From Streptacidiphilus pinicola (GTDB lineage: Bacteria > Actinomycetota > Actinomycetes > Streptomycetales > Streptomycetaceae): DNA of 50,472 nucleotides. Every line of letters starts with the position of its first letter. Position 1 is the first letter of the stretch. A program made the translations under genes and the position numbers. The notes below the pieces were generated by a model. That model did no database searches, was not told the DNA's origin, and saw only the letters and a program-made list of their open reading frames with translations. The DNA is taken from contig NZ_QKYN01000055.1 in NCBI RefSeq assembly GCF_003258295.1, forward strand, positions 1-50,472, read 5' to 3'. Below are positions 1-8,575 of this stretch, piece after piece.

Positions 1-203
1 GTCCAGCTGGTGGCGCTGGCCGTTGACCTCGAGCCAGCGTCGACGCGCCCACCTCGTTCACCGGCAACCCGGCCCTGCGGCCGCCCGCCGAGAACAACGT
101 GCACGCCTTCCCCGGCGCCCCGCAGCCGCCCGCGGCCCAGGGCCCGGCGGGTGCGAACGCGCGCCGCTGGCTCGAGGTCAACGGCCAGCGCCACCAGCTG
201 GAC
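1..203. repeat. Terminal fold-back inverted repeat at left end (arms 1-39 and 165-203)
   Basis: Bases 1-39 are the exact reverse complement of bases 165-203. The match stops at base 40. The first 39 bases also break the reading frame of the fhaA fragment with a TGA at 24-26, whereas the frame is open and sensible from about base 40. This fits a chimeric or self-primed contig end better than genuine genome sequence. The right end of the window shows the same pattern. Confidence 0.9.
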
Positions 204-437
204 CGTCCGGTCCTGGTGGTCGGCCGCAGCACCGAGGCCGACATCCGCGTGGACGACCCCGGCGTCTCCCGCCGGCACGCCGAGATCCGGGTCGGCAACC
301 CGAGCATGGTGCTCGACCTCGGCTCCACGAACGGCATCGTGGTCGACGGCCAGCACACGACTCGCGCTACGCTCCGCGACGGCTCACGGATCGTCGTGGG
401 CAGTACGACCATCGTCTACCGGCAAGCCGAAGGGTGA
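40..437 (+). CDS. fhaA: FhaA, FHA-domain protein, 3' fragment
   Basis: This is the C-terminal part of the forkhead-associated protein that opens the cell-wall kinase operon; the N-terminal DUF3662 region lies off the window. The visible part has a Pro/Ala-rich linker, then one FHA domain with the usual signatures: VGRSTEADIRV, the SRRHAEI phosphopeptide-binding loop and the DLGSTNGIVVDG strand. The fold binds phosphothreonine. In mycobacteria FhaA binds the phosphorylated MviN pseudokinase and is a PknB substrate. It ends 10 bases before fhaB, so the two are probably cotranscribed. Bases 1-39 belong to the fold-back repeat and not to the gene. Confidence 0.85.
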
Positions 438-447
438 CGCGGGGCAC

Positions 448-978
448 ATGTCAGAGCTGACCCTCACGGTCATGCGGCTCGGGTTCCTGGCCGTGTTGTG
501 GCTGTTCGTGATCGTCGCCGTCCAGGTGATCCGATCGGACCTGTTCGGCACGAAGATGACCCAGCGCGCCGCAACGACCGGCCGCCGCGGCGGCAACCCG
601 AACACGGCCCGCCAGCCGTCCGCGGCGAGCGCGCCGCAGCAGCGCCAGCAGGCGCCCGCTCAGTCGCGGCAGCGCCGGGGCGCGCCGACCCACCTGGTGA
701 TCACCCAGGGTTCGCTGGCGGGCACCACCGTCGCGCTCCAGGGCCAGACCATCACGCTGGGCCGCGCCCACGACTCCACGATCGTGCTGGACGACGACTA
801 CGCGTCCTCCCGGCACGCCCGGATCTACCCGGACCAGAACGCGGGCGCCTGGGTCGTCGAGGACACCGGATCGACCAACGGCACCTTCCTCGACAACGCG
901 CGGCTCACCAGCCCCACCCCGCTCCAGCCGGGGTCGGCGATCCGTATCGGCCGCACCGTCATCGAGCTGCGGAAGTGA
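448..978 (+). CDS. fhaB: FhaB (FipA-like) FHA-domain membrane protein
   Basis: A 176-residue protein with one N-terminal membrane segment (about residues 6-27), a basic, Gln/Ala-rich linker, and a C-terminal FHA domain from about residue 78. The domain shows LGRAHDSTIVL, SSRHARI and EDTGSTNGTFLDN, so the phosphothreonine-binding Arg, Ser and Asn are present. It matches FhaB/FipA of mycobacteria, which anchors phosphorylated partners at the division site. The ATG at 448 is chosen because an upstream extension would run through fhaA in another frame. It follows fhaA by 10 bases and precedes the phosphatase gene by 168. Confidence 0.9.
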   Translation: MSELTLTVMRLGFLAVLWLFVIVAVQVIRSDLFGTKMTQRAATTGRRGGNPNTARQPSAASAPQQRQQAPAQSRQRRGAPTHLVITQGSLAGTTVALQGQTITLGRAHDSTIVLDDDYASSRHARIYPDQNAGAWVVEDTGSTNGTFLDNARLTSPTPLQPGSAIRIGRTVIELRK

Positions 979-1146
979 CGCGTCGATGAACCAGCGCGCG
1001 CACCACGGCCGGGGCGGCCGGACGCCGAGCCCGCACGGGGAACGGGCCCTGCTTCGACCGCTCCGGCGGCCAGGGCCGTACGATGCAGCAACGCACGCTG
1101 CACCGGGGCATCGCGCAGGGAACCGAGGGAAGGGGGCGGACGGCAC

Positions 1147-2643
1147 ATGAGCCTGGTGCTGCGATTCGCCGCCGGTTCGCACAAGGGCATGATCCGCGAG
1201 GGCAACGAGGACTCCGGTTACGCCGGTCCGCGCCTGCTCGCCGTCGCGGACGGCATGGGTGGACAGGCAGCGGGCGAGGTCGCCTCGTCGGAGGTGCTGT
1301 CCAGCATCGTCGAGCTCGACGAGACCGTCCCCGGAACCGACCCGATGGCCGCCCTGCAGGGCGCCGCCGAGCGTGCCAACGAGCGACTGCGCGTCCTGGT
1401 CGAGGCCGACCCGAGTCTTGAGGGCATGGGCACCACGCTCACCGCGATCCTGTGGACCGGTCAGACCGCCGGTCTGATCCACATCGGCGACTCCCGCGCC
1501 TACCTGCTGCGCGACGGCGTCCTCACGCAGATCACCACCGACCACACCTGGGTGCAGCGGCTCGTCGACGAGGGCCGGATCACCGAGGAGGAGGCCTCCA
1601 CCCACCCGCAGCGCTCGCTGATCATGCGCGCGCTGATGGGCACCGGCGAGGTCGAGTCGGACCTGTCGATCCGTGAGGTCCGTGCCGGCGACCGCTACCT
1701 GCTCTGTTCCGACGGCCTGTCCGGTGTGGTCTCCCACCAGACGCTGGAGGAGACGCTCGGCAGCTACTACTCGCCCGAGCAGACCATCGCCGAGCTGATC
1801 GAGCTCGCACTGCGCGGCGGCGGCCCCGACAACATCACCTGCGTCGTCGCCGACGTGCTCGACGTGGGCGACGCCCCCGAGCACGACCCGATGGCCCAGT
1901 TCGACCACGCCCCGGTCGTGGTCGGCGCGGTCGCCGAGGGCACCGCGCTGAACCACCAGTCCGTCGCCAGCACCCCCGCCTCCCGCGCCGCCTCGCTCGG
2001 CCGCGGCGGCGCCCCGGGCGCCGAGTCCGAGGACGGCAGCGGCGGCTACCAGGAGTACGGCGAGTACGAGGGCGAGTTCGACGACGACTACGAGCCCGAG
2101 GGCCGCCGCAGCCGCCGCCGCGCCAAGGAGAAGAAGCGCCGCGGCTGGGTGCTGCCGACCACGGTCGGCGTCGTCCTGCTCGCCCTGCTGGGCGGCGGCG
2201 CGTACTTCGGCTACCAGTGGACGCAGACCCAGTACTACGTCGGCACCAACGGCGACCACCTGGCCGTCTACAAGGGCGTCTCGCAGAGCCTGGCCGGGCT
2301 GAAGCTCTCCTCGGTCTACGAGGACCACCCCGATGTCGCGCTGAAGGACCTGCCGAGCTTCGAGCAGAAGAACCTGCAGACGCCCGTCCCCGAGAACAAC
2401 CTGGGCGACGCGCAGAGCCGGATCGCCAGCTACAAGCACGAGGCGACGATCTGCCAGCAGGTCCGCACCCCGGCCCCGGCGCCCAAGCCGAGCTCGTCGC
2501 CGACGCCCAAGCCGTCCGAGAGCGGCAAGGCCGGCGCCCACCCGTCCGGCTCCCCGAGCGCCTCGCCCAGCCCGCAGGCGTCCGCCTCCCCGTCGCTGAG
2601 CTCGTCGGACCAGACGCTGGCCCACCAGTGCGTGAGCTCCTGA
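1147..2643 (+). CDS. pstP: PstP-type PP2C serine/threonine protein phosphatase
   Basis: A 498-residue PPM/PP2C phosphatase, expected to reverse phosphorylation by PknB. The catalytic domain (about residues 1-240) has the metal-binding motifs RxxNED (17-22) and ADGMGG (34-39), then GDSRAYL, LCSDGLSG and GGPDNITCVV. An acidic and basic juxtamembrane stretch follows, one membrane segment (about 336-357), and an extracellular part ending in a Ser/Pro/Ala-rich tail. This is the layout of mycobacterial PstP with a longer outer tail. ATG start at 1147. The next gene, rodA, begins 42 bases downstream. Confidence 0.95.
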   Translation: MSLVLRFAAGSHKGMIREGNEDSGYAGPRLLAVADGMGGQAAGEVASSEVLSSIVELDETVPGTDPMAALQGAAERANERLRVLVEADPSLEGMGTTLTAILWTGQTAGLIHIGDSRAYLLRDGVLTQITTDHTWVQRLVDEGRITEEEASTHPQRSLIMRALMGTGEVESDLSIREVRAGDRYLLCSDGLSGVVSHQTLEETLGSYYSPEQTIAELIELALRGGGPDNITCVVADVLDVGDAPEHDPMAQFDHAPVVVGAVAEGTALNHQSVASTPASRAASLGRGGAPGAESEDGSGGYQEYGEYEGEFDDDYEPEGRRSRRRAKEKKRRGWVLPTTVGVVLLALLGGGAYFGYQWTQTQYYVGTNGDHLAVYKGVSQSLAGLKLSSVYEDHPDVALKDLPSFEQKNLQTPVPENNLGDAQSRIASYKHEATICQQVRTPAPAPKPSSSPTPKPSESGKAGAHPSGSPSASPSPQASASPSLSSSDQTLAHQCVSS

Positions 2644-2685
2644 GCCCGCCCGGCCTGCGCCCACCAACGGGGGCGGACGGCTGAC

Positions 2686-4065
2686 GTGACCGCGCTGGAG
2701 AGTCCCGCTGTCGTGATCGCGCCCAAGGGCGCGCCGATCCGTCGGAACACGGAACTCTCCCTGCTGGTCTTCGCCGCGCTCGTCCCGGTGCTCGCCTACG
2801 CCGAGACGGGGCTGTCCATGGACGGCCGGCTCCCGGCCGGAATGCTCTGGTACGGCCTCGGGCTCGGCGGCTTCGCCCTGCTGGCGCACCTCTCCGTGCG
2901 GCGCTGCGCCCCGCACGCCGACCCGCTGATGCTGCCCATCGCCGCGCTGCTGAACGGCCTCGGACTGGTCTTCATCTGGCGCCTCGACAAGGCCCGCGAG
3001 CTGCACCCGAACTACCCGGCCGCACAGAACCAGCTGCTCTGGTCCGGGCTCGGCATCGCCCTGTTCGTCGCCGTGATGGCGCTGCTGAAGGACCACCGCC
3101 GGCTGCAGCGCTACACCTACCTCTCCGGCTTCGCCGCGCTGGTGCTGCTCGCGCTGCCCGCGTTCTTCCCGGCCCGCGCCGGGGACTTCGGGGCGCGGAT
3201 CTGGCTGCACCTGGGCAGCTTCTCGATCCAGCCCGGTGAGTTCGTGAAGATCCTGCTGCCGGTCTTCTTCTCCGGCTTCCTGATGGTCAAGCGTGACGCC
3301 CTGGCACTGGCCAGCCGGCGCGTCCTCGGGCTCTACCTGCCGCGCGGGCGCGACCTCGGGCCGATCGTGGTGGTCTGGGCGCTCAGTGTGCTGATCCTCG
3401 TCTTCGAGACCGACCTCGGCACCTCGGTGCTCTTCTTCGGCATCTTCGTGGTGATGCTCTACGTCGCCACCCAGCGCACCAGCTGGGTGCTGTTCGGCGC
3501 GCTGATGGCCGGACTGGGCTTCTGGGCGGTGACGCGGGCCGAGGGCCACGTGCGCGGCCGGATCGACGAGTGGCTGCACCCGCTGGCCGCCGCCCGCGGG
3601 GCCGGGGTGGGCCAGATCGGCCAGGCGCTGTTCGCGCTCGGCGCGGGCGGCGCATTCGGCACCGGGCTCGGGCAGGGGCACTCCTGGCTGATCGGCTTCG
3701 CCGCCAAGAGCGACTTCATCCTCGGCACCATCGGCGAGGAGACCGGGGTCGCCGGGGTGATAGCGGTCCTGCTGCTCTACGGCCTGCTGGCCGAACGCGG
3801 GCTGCGCACCGCGCTCGCCGCCCGGGACCCGTTCGGCAAGCTGCTCGCGGTCGGGCTCGCCGCGGCCTTCGCGCTGCAGGTGTTCATCGTCGCGGGCGGC
3901 GTCACCGGTACGATCCCGCTGACCGGCATGACGCTGCCGTTCGTGGCCCAGGGCGGTTCCTCGGTGATCACCAACTGGGCGCTGGTCGCCGTGCTGCTCA
4001 AGATCAGTGATCTGGCCCGCCGGCCGGCTCCGGGGGAGTCACTGCAACCGGGCACCACGCCGTAG
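2686..4065 (+). CDS. rodA: RodA/FtsW-type SEDS peptidoglycan glycosyltransferase
   Basis: A 459-residue polytopic protein with roughly ten or more hydrophobic segments. SEDS-family signatures near the C-terminus include FAAKSDFILGTIGEETG and PLTGMTLPFVAQGGSS. SEDS proteins polymerise lipid II and act with a class B penicillin-binding protein, which here is the next gene. The position between pstP and pbpA matches the actinobacterial operon, in which this copy is called RodA (FtsW proper sits in the dcw cluster). The start is a GTG at 2686. Confidence 0.93.
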   Translation: MTALESPAVVIAPKGAPIRRNTELSLLVFAALVPVLAYAETGLSMDGRLPAGMLWYGLGLGGFALLAHLSVRRCAPHADPLMLPIAALLNGLGLVFIWRLDKARELHPNYPAAQNQLLWSGLGIALFVAVMALLKDHRRLQRYTYLSGFAALVLLALPAFFPARAGDFGARIWLHLGSFSIQPGEFVKILLPVFFSGFLMVKRDALALASRRVLGLYLPRGRDLGPIVVVWALSVLILVFETDLGTSVLFFGIFVVMLYVATQRTSWVLFGALMAGLGFWAVTRAEGHVRGRIDEWLHPLAAARGAGVGQIGQALFALGAGGAFGTGLGQGHSWLIGFAAKSDFILGTIGEETGVAGVIAVLLLYGLLAERGLRTALAARDPFGKLLAVGLAAAFALQVFIVAGGVTGTIPLTGMTLPFVAQGGSSVITNWALVAVLLKISDLARRPAPGESLQPGTTP

Positions 4066-4140
4066 CCGTCATTGGGTCACAGGGCGCCGTTGTAGGGTGC
4101 CGAAGGTCGAGATGTCGAATGCCGCCGGAGTGAGCGCCAC

Positions 4141-5598
4141 GTGAACAAGCCGATCCGCAGGGTCTCCGTGTTCTGCATGCTCCTGGTCCTGGCGCTGATG
4201 ATCCGCGCCAACTGGGTCCAGGGCCTGGACGCGAGCGCGCTGAACGCGAACGTGCACAACAAGCGCACGGTCATCGAGGCCTACAGCTACCCGCGCGGCG
4301 ACATCATCGTCGGCGGCCAGCCGGTCACCAAGGACCTGCTGGTCAACGGCAACTACTACAAGTACCGCCGGGCCTACGTGAACGGCCCGATGTACGCGCC
4401 GGTCACCGGCTACACCTCGCAGGTCTACGGCTCCAACCTGCTGGAGAACGTCGAGGACGGCATCCTGTCCGGGACCGACTCGCGGTTGTTCTTCCGCAAC
4501 GCCCTGGACACCCTGACGGGCAAGGGGAAGCAGGGCGGCGACGTCGTCACCACGATCGACCCGAAGGTGCAGCAGGCCGGCTGGGACGGGCTGCAGGGCA
4601 AGAAGGGCGCAGCCGTCGCCCTGGACCCGAGCACCGGCGCGATCCTGGGCCTGGTCAGCTTCCCGTCGTACGACCCGAGCACCATCGCCGGCGCGAACGA
4701 CCAGAAGGCGTGGGACGCGCTGGTCAACGACAAGACCAACCAGCCGATGCTGAACCGCGCACTGCGCGCGACCTACCCGCCCGGCTCGACCTTCAAGCTG
4801 ATCACCGCGGCGGCGGCGCTGGAGACCGGCAAGGTCACCGACATCAACGCGCCCACCGACTCCCCGGACCCGTACATCCTGCCGGGCACCAACAACCAGA
4901 AGCTGGTCAACGAGGCCGGCGACACCGGTTGCCTGAACGCGACGATGAACGACGCGCTCGCGATGTCCTGCAACACCGTCTTCGGCAAGCTCGGCGCGGA
5001 GATCGGCCAGCAGAAGATGCTGGACGAGGCCCAGAAGTTCGGCTTCAACAACTCCTCGATGACCATCCCGGTCGGCGTCACGGCCAGCAACTTCGACACC
5101 AACATGGGCCCGGCGCAGACCGCGCAGTCCTCCATCGGCCAGTTCGACACCAAGGCCACCCCGCTGCAGATGGCCATGGTCGCCGCCGCGATCTGCAACA
5201 ACGGCACGCTGATGAAGCCCTACCTGGTCGCCGAGGAGCGCTCGGCCACCAACTCGGTGATCTCGCAGACCTCGCCGACCCAGCTGTCCCAGGCCACCAG
5301 CTCCGACGTCGCCGCCAAGCTCCAGACGATGATGGTCAACGTGGTCAAGAACGGCACCGGCACCACCGCCCAGATCCCGGGCGTCACCGTCGGCGGCAAG
5401 ACCGGTACCGCGCAGCACGGCGTGGACAACGCCGACAACCCCTACGCCTGGTTCGTCTCCTGGGCCAAGGACGGCAACAAGCAGATCGCCGTGGCCGTCG
5501 TGGTCGAGGACAGCGACACCGTCCGCAACGACATCTCGGGCATGCACCTGGCCGCTCCGATCGCCAAGGCGATGATGCAGGCGTACCTCGGAAAGTGA
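4141..5598 (+). CDS. pbpA: Class B penicillin-binding protein (PbpA)
   Basis: A 485-residue transpeptidase that cross-links peptidoglycan outside the membrane. One membrane anchor lies at about residues 5-22. The three active-site motifs are intact: SxxK with Ser216 (STFK), SxN at 276-278 (SCN) and KTG at 420-422. Length and lack of PASTA repeats fit actinobacterial PbpA, the partner of the SEDS protein encoded upstream. The GTG start at 4141 has a purine-rich ribosome site (ggagtgag) just upstream. A 186-base gap separates its stop from the pknB start region. Confidence 0.95.
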   Translation: MNKPIRRVSVFCMLLVLALMIRANWVQGLDASALNANVHNKRTVIEAYSYPRGDIIVGGQPVTKDLLVNGNYYKYRRAYVNGPMYAPVTGYTSQVYGSNLLENVEDGILSGTDSRLFFRNALDTLTGKGKQGGDVVTTIDPKVQQAGWDGLQGKKGAAVALDPSTGAILGLVSFPSYDPSTIAGANDQKAWDALVNDKTNQPMLNRALRATYPPGSTFKLITAAAALETGKVTDINAPTDSPDPYILPGTNNQKLVNEAGDTGCLNATMNDALAMSCNTVFGKLGAEIGQQKMLDEAQKFGFNNSSMTIPVGVTASNFDTNMGPAQTAQSSIGQFDTKATPLQMAMVAAAICNNGTLMKPYLVAEERSATNSVISQTSPTQLSQATSSDVAAKLQTMMVNVVKNGTGTTAQIPGVTVGGKTGTAQHGVDNADNPYAWFVSWAKDGNKQIAVAVVVEDSDTVRNDISGMHLAAPIAKAMMQAYLGK

Positions 5599-5817
5599 CC
5601 TCGGTCACGCCCGGCGACACTGCGCCGAACGGTGGGTGACGGAAAGCACGTTCGTTGTGTTCGTCCAGCGCAGACGTATTCCAGTCTTGTATCAGGTCGT
5701 CCGGCGAATCCGCTTTGACTTGCGAGCCCGGTAGCGTATCCGCAGCAGCGGTCTGTCCGCCCGCGCCATCACACCCGGGGTGAGGTGGGCAGAACGGAGA
5801 GGGAGAGGGCTCGAACC

Positions 5818-7776
5818 ATGGAAGAACCGCGTCGCCTCGGCGGCCGGTACGAGCTGGGCGGCGTTCTCGGACGCGGCGGCATGGCCGAGGTGTACATCGG
5901 CCATGACACCCGGCTCGGGCGCGCCGTCGCCGTCAAGACGCTGCGGACCGACATGGCCCGCGACCCGTCTTTCCAGGCCCGGTTCCGCCGCGAGGCACAG
6001 TCCGCGGCGTCACTGAACCACCCCTCGATCGTGGCGGTCTACGACACGGGCGAGGACTACATCGACGGAATCTCCATCCCGTACATCGTGATGGAGTACG
6101 TCGACGGCTCCACCCTGCGCGAGCTCCTGCACTCCGGCCGCCGGCTGCTGCCCGAGCGCGCCATGGAGATGTGCATCGGCATCCTGCAGGCCCTGGAGTA
6201 CTCGCACCGCAACGGCATCGTGCACCGCGACATCAAGCCCGCGAACGTCATGCTGACGCGCACGGGCCAGGTCAAGGTCATGGACTTCGGCATCGCCCGC
6301 GCCATGGGCGACGCCGGGATGACCATGACGCAGACCGCCGCGGTCATCGGCACCGCCCAGTACCTCTCCCCCGAGCAGGCCAAGGGCGAGCAGGTCGACG
6401 CCCGCTCCGACCTGTACTCCACCGGCTGCCTGCTCTACGAGCTGCTCACGCTGCGCCCGCCCTTCGTCGGCGACTCCCCCGTGGCCGTGGCCTACCAGCA
6501 CGTCCGCGAGGAGGCCAACCCGCCGTCGTTCTACGACGCGGAGCTGCGCCCCGAGTACGACGCCATCGTGATGAAGGCGCTGGCCAAGGACCGCGACTTC
6601 CGCTACCAGTCCGCGGACGAGATGCGCGCCGACATCGAGCGCGCCCTCGACGGCCTGCCGGTCGCCGCGGCGTCCGCGCCCACCATGGCGATGGGCATGA
6701 ACGGCTACGGCCAGCAGGCCGACGGCCGCACCATGGCGATGCCGCCGGTCCCCGGCGGCCAGACCAGCATCCTGCCCGGCAACAGCGGGGGCTACGACGC
6801 GGGCGGCGACGGCTACGAGCCGGGCGGCTACGACGACGAGTACGGCGACGGCTACGGCGGCCGCGGCGAACGCCGCCGCGCGGCGGCGGGCGGCGGCAAG
6901 AACCGCAACACCTCGGTGATCGTCCTGGTCGTCGCGGCGGTGCTGGTGCTGCTCGGCGCGTTCTTCGTCACCAAGTCGATGTTCGGCAGCAGCGCCCCGC
7001 AGACGATGCAGGTGCCCTCACTCACCGGGCAGTCGTTCACCGAGGCCCAGGCCATCGTGACCAACACCTTCGGCACCAAGGTCACCCTGAAGCAGGGCCA
7101 GGCCATCGCCTGCGACGCGAACACCGCCGACAAGGGCAAGGTCTGCAAGCAGGACCCGACGGCCGGCAGCACGATCCAACAGGGCGGCACCATCACCGTC
7201 CAGCTGAGCAGCGGCCCGCTGACGGGCGGCGTCCCGAACCTCGACGGCATGAGCGTCGACGCGGCCACCGCGGCGCTGACCGCCAAGGGCTTCCAGCTCG
7301 GCCAGACGACGCAGCAGACGTCGTCGACGGTGCCGAAGAACCAGATCATCAGCTACTCGCCGACCGGCAGTCAGCCCAAGGGCACCTCGATCGACATCGT
7401 GGTCTCCAGCGGCCAGGCACTGGCCACCATCCCGAGCGACCTGGTCGGCCAGTCCTACGACCAGGCCTGCGCGGAGCTCAAGTCCCAGCAGCTGAACTGT
7501 GCCAAGCAGATCCTGACCCAGGCCGACCCGCAGTACGGGGCGAACTCGGTCACCCAGGTCCAGTACAACGGCCAGCCTGGCGCGGGCCAGCAGGTGCCCG
7601 CCGGTACGGCGATCCTGCTGGTGGTCAACCCGGACGCCACCGCCACCAACCAGGGCCAGACCGCCGGCCAGACCGGCGGCACCCCGTCCGGCAACCCGAG
7701 CAGCCCCATAGGGGGTCTCATCGGCGGTCCGGGGAACGGCAACGGCAACCCGGGCAATGGCAACGGCGGCGGCTGA
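5818..7776 (+). CDS. pknB: PknB-type serine/threonine kinase with three PASTA repeats
   Basis: A 652-residue transmembrane kinase that senses cell-wall fragments and phosphorylates growth regulators. Kinase domain, about residues 9-275: glycine loop GRGGMAEV, Lys40 (AVAVK), catalytic Asp138 in HRDIKPAN, DFG at 156-158. A Gly/Tyr/Asp-rich linker follows, then a membrane segment at about 367-388, three PASTA repeats and a Gly/Asn tail. Relatives often carry four PASTA repeats. I prefer the ATG at 5818, preceded by ggagagggagagg; an in-frame GTG at 5785 would add 11 residues. A strong hairpin follows the gene. Confidence 0.95.
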   Translation: MEEPRRLGGRYELGGVLGRGGMAEVYIGHDTRLGRAVAVKTLRTDMARDPSFQARFRREAQSAASLNHPSIVAVYDTGEDYIDGISIPYIVMEYVDGSTLRELLHSGRRLLPERAMEMCIGILQALEYSHRNGIVHRDIKPANVMLTRTGQVKVMDFGIARAMGDAGMTMTQTAAVIGTAQYLSPEQAKGEQVDARSDLYSTGCLLYELLTLRPPFVGDSPVAVAYQHVREEANPPSFYDAELRPEYDAIVMKALAKDRDFRYQSADEMRADIERALDGLPVAAASAPTMAMGMNGYGQQADGRTMAMPPVPGGQTSILPGNSGGYDAGGDGYEPGGYDDEYGDGYGGRGERRRAAAGGGKNRNTSVIVLVVAAVLVLLGAFFVTKSMFGSSAPQTMQVPSLTGQSFTEAQAIVTNTFGTKVTLKQGQAIACDANTADKGKVCKQDPTAGSTIQQGGTITVQLSSGPLTGGVPNLDGMSVDAATAALTAKGFQLGQTTQQTSSTVPKNQIISYSPTGSQPKGTSIDIVVSSGQALATIPSDLVGQSYDQACAELKSQQLNCAKQILTQADPQYGANSVTQVQYNGQPGAGQQVPAGTAILLVVNPDATATNQGQTAGQTGGTPSGNPSSPIGGLIGGPGNGNGNPGNGNGGG

Positions 7777-7795
7777 TCCGCTGAGTCCGTAGCGC

Positions 7796-7835
7796 GAGGG
7801 GCGCGGGAACTGCTGTCGCAGTTCCCGCGCCCCTC
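7796..7835 (+). terminator. Terminator hairpin after pknB
   Basis: An 18-bp perfect stem (7796-7813 with 7818-7835) closes a 4-base loop (tgtc), 19 bases after the pknB stop. There is no T-tract, as is common in streptomycetes. It marks the end of the fhaA-pknB operon and separates it from the methyltransferase gene. Confidence 0.8.
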
Positions 7836-7876
7836 CCGTATTGCACGGCGCTTCCCCGGCCCACCAGACTGGCGCG

Positions 7877-8575
7877 GTGATCCCCATCACCCCCGCTCCC
7901 GCGCCGAACGCCGCGGACTTCGTCCGCACCCACACCCGGCTGGCCCCGGCCAGCCCCGGCTTCCTCACCGAGGTCCGGCTCCATCTCGCCGACCAGGTCT
8001 TCGCGTTGTGGGAGGAGACGGAGACCGCGTCCGGCCGCGACAACGCCCCGCCCCCGTTCTGGGCCCAGGCCTGGGCAGGCGGCCTCGCCCTCGCCCGCTA
8101 CGTCCTGGACCACCCCGAGACCGTCGCCGGCCGCCACGTCCTCGACCTCGCCTCGGGCTCGGGCCTGGTCGCCATCGCGGCCGTGAAAGCCGGCGCCGCG
8201 AGCGTGGCCGTCAGCGAGATCGACCCGCTGGCCCTCGACGCCATCTCCCTCAACGCCGCCGCCAACGCCGCCCCCCTCGGCCCCTCCCTCGGCGACGTCC
8301 TCGACGCCGACCCCACCCCCACCGCCGACGTCGTCCTCGTCGGCGACGCCTTCTACGAACGCACCCTCGCCACCCGGGTCCTCGCCTTCCTGACCCGCGC
8401 CCGCTCCCACGGCGCCACCGCCCTCGTGGGCGACCCGGGGCGCACCTACCTGCCCCGGACCGTCTTCGACTCCGTCGCGACCTACGCCGTCCCCGTCCAG
8501 CGTGAGCTGGAGGACACGGAGACGAAGCAGACGACGGTGTGGAAACTCAGCGGCACCGTCGCCGCCGCAACCTGA
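7877..8575 (+). CDS. Class I SAM-dependent methyltransferase (METTL/nicotinamide N-methyltransferase-like)
   Basis: A 232-residue protein with the Rossmann-type SAM fold. Motif I is VLDLASGSGLVAIAA, followed by an acidic SEIDPLAL strand end. The upstream segment PPPFWAQAWAGGLALARYV is typical of the branch that includes ETF-beta/nicotinamide methyltransferase-like proteins. The substrate cannot be told from sequence; a protein lysine or a small molecule is possible. The GTG at 7877 is chosen; a TTG at 7841 would place the N-terminus almost on the preceding terminator. Its last 29 bases overlap the 3' end of the gene on the opposite strand. Confidence 0.75.
   Translation: MIPITPAPAPNAADFVRTHTRLAPASPGFLTEVRLHLADQVFALWEETETASGRDNAPPPFWAQAWAGGLALARYVLDHPETVAGRHVLDLASGSGLVAIAAVKAGAASVAVSEIDPLALDAISLNAAANAAPLGPSLGDVLDADPTPTADVVLVGDAFYERTLATRVLAFLTRARSHGATALVGDPGRTYLPRTVFDSVATYAVPVQRELEDTETKQTTVWKLSGTVAAAT

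Noticed and set aside
4133..4147. A fourth parS-like site at the pbpA start (CACGTGAAC).
   Set aside because: Only the right half fits the ParB target, and there is no surrounding palindrome.
5715..5743. A pknB promoter with TTGACT.
   Set aside because: No acceptable -10 hexamer lies at a 16-19 base spacing, so I do not list it as a feature.
7796..7835. A mobile repeat element, because GGGGCGCGGG-type hairpins recur (also at 26020-26086).
   Set aside because: Only two instances with different loops are present here; simple terminators explain both.
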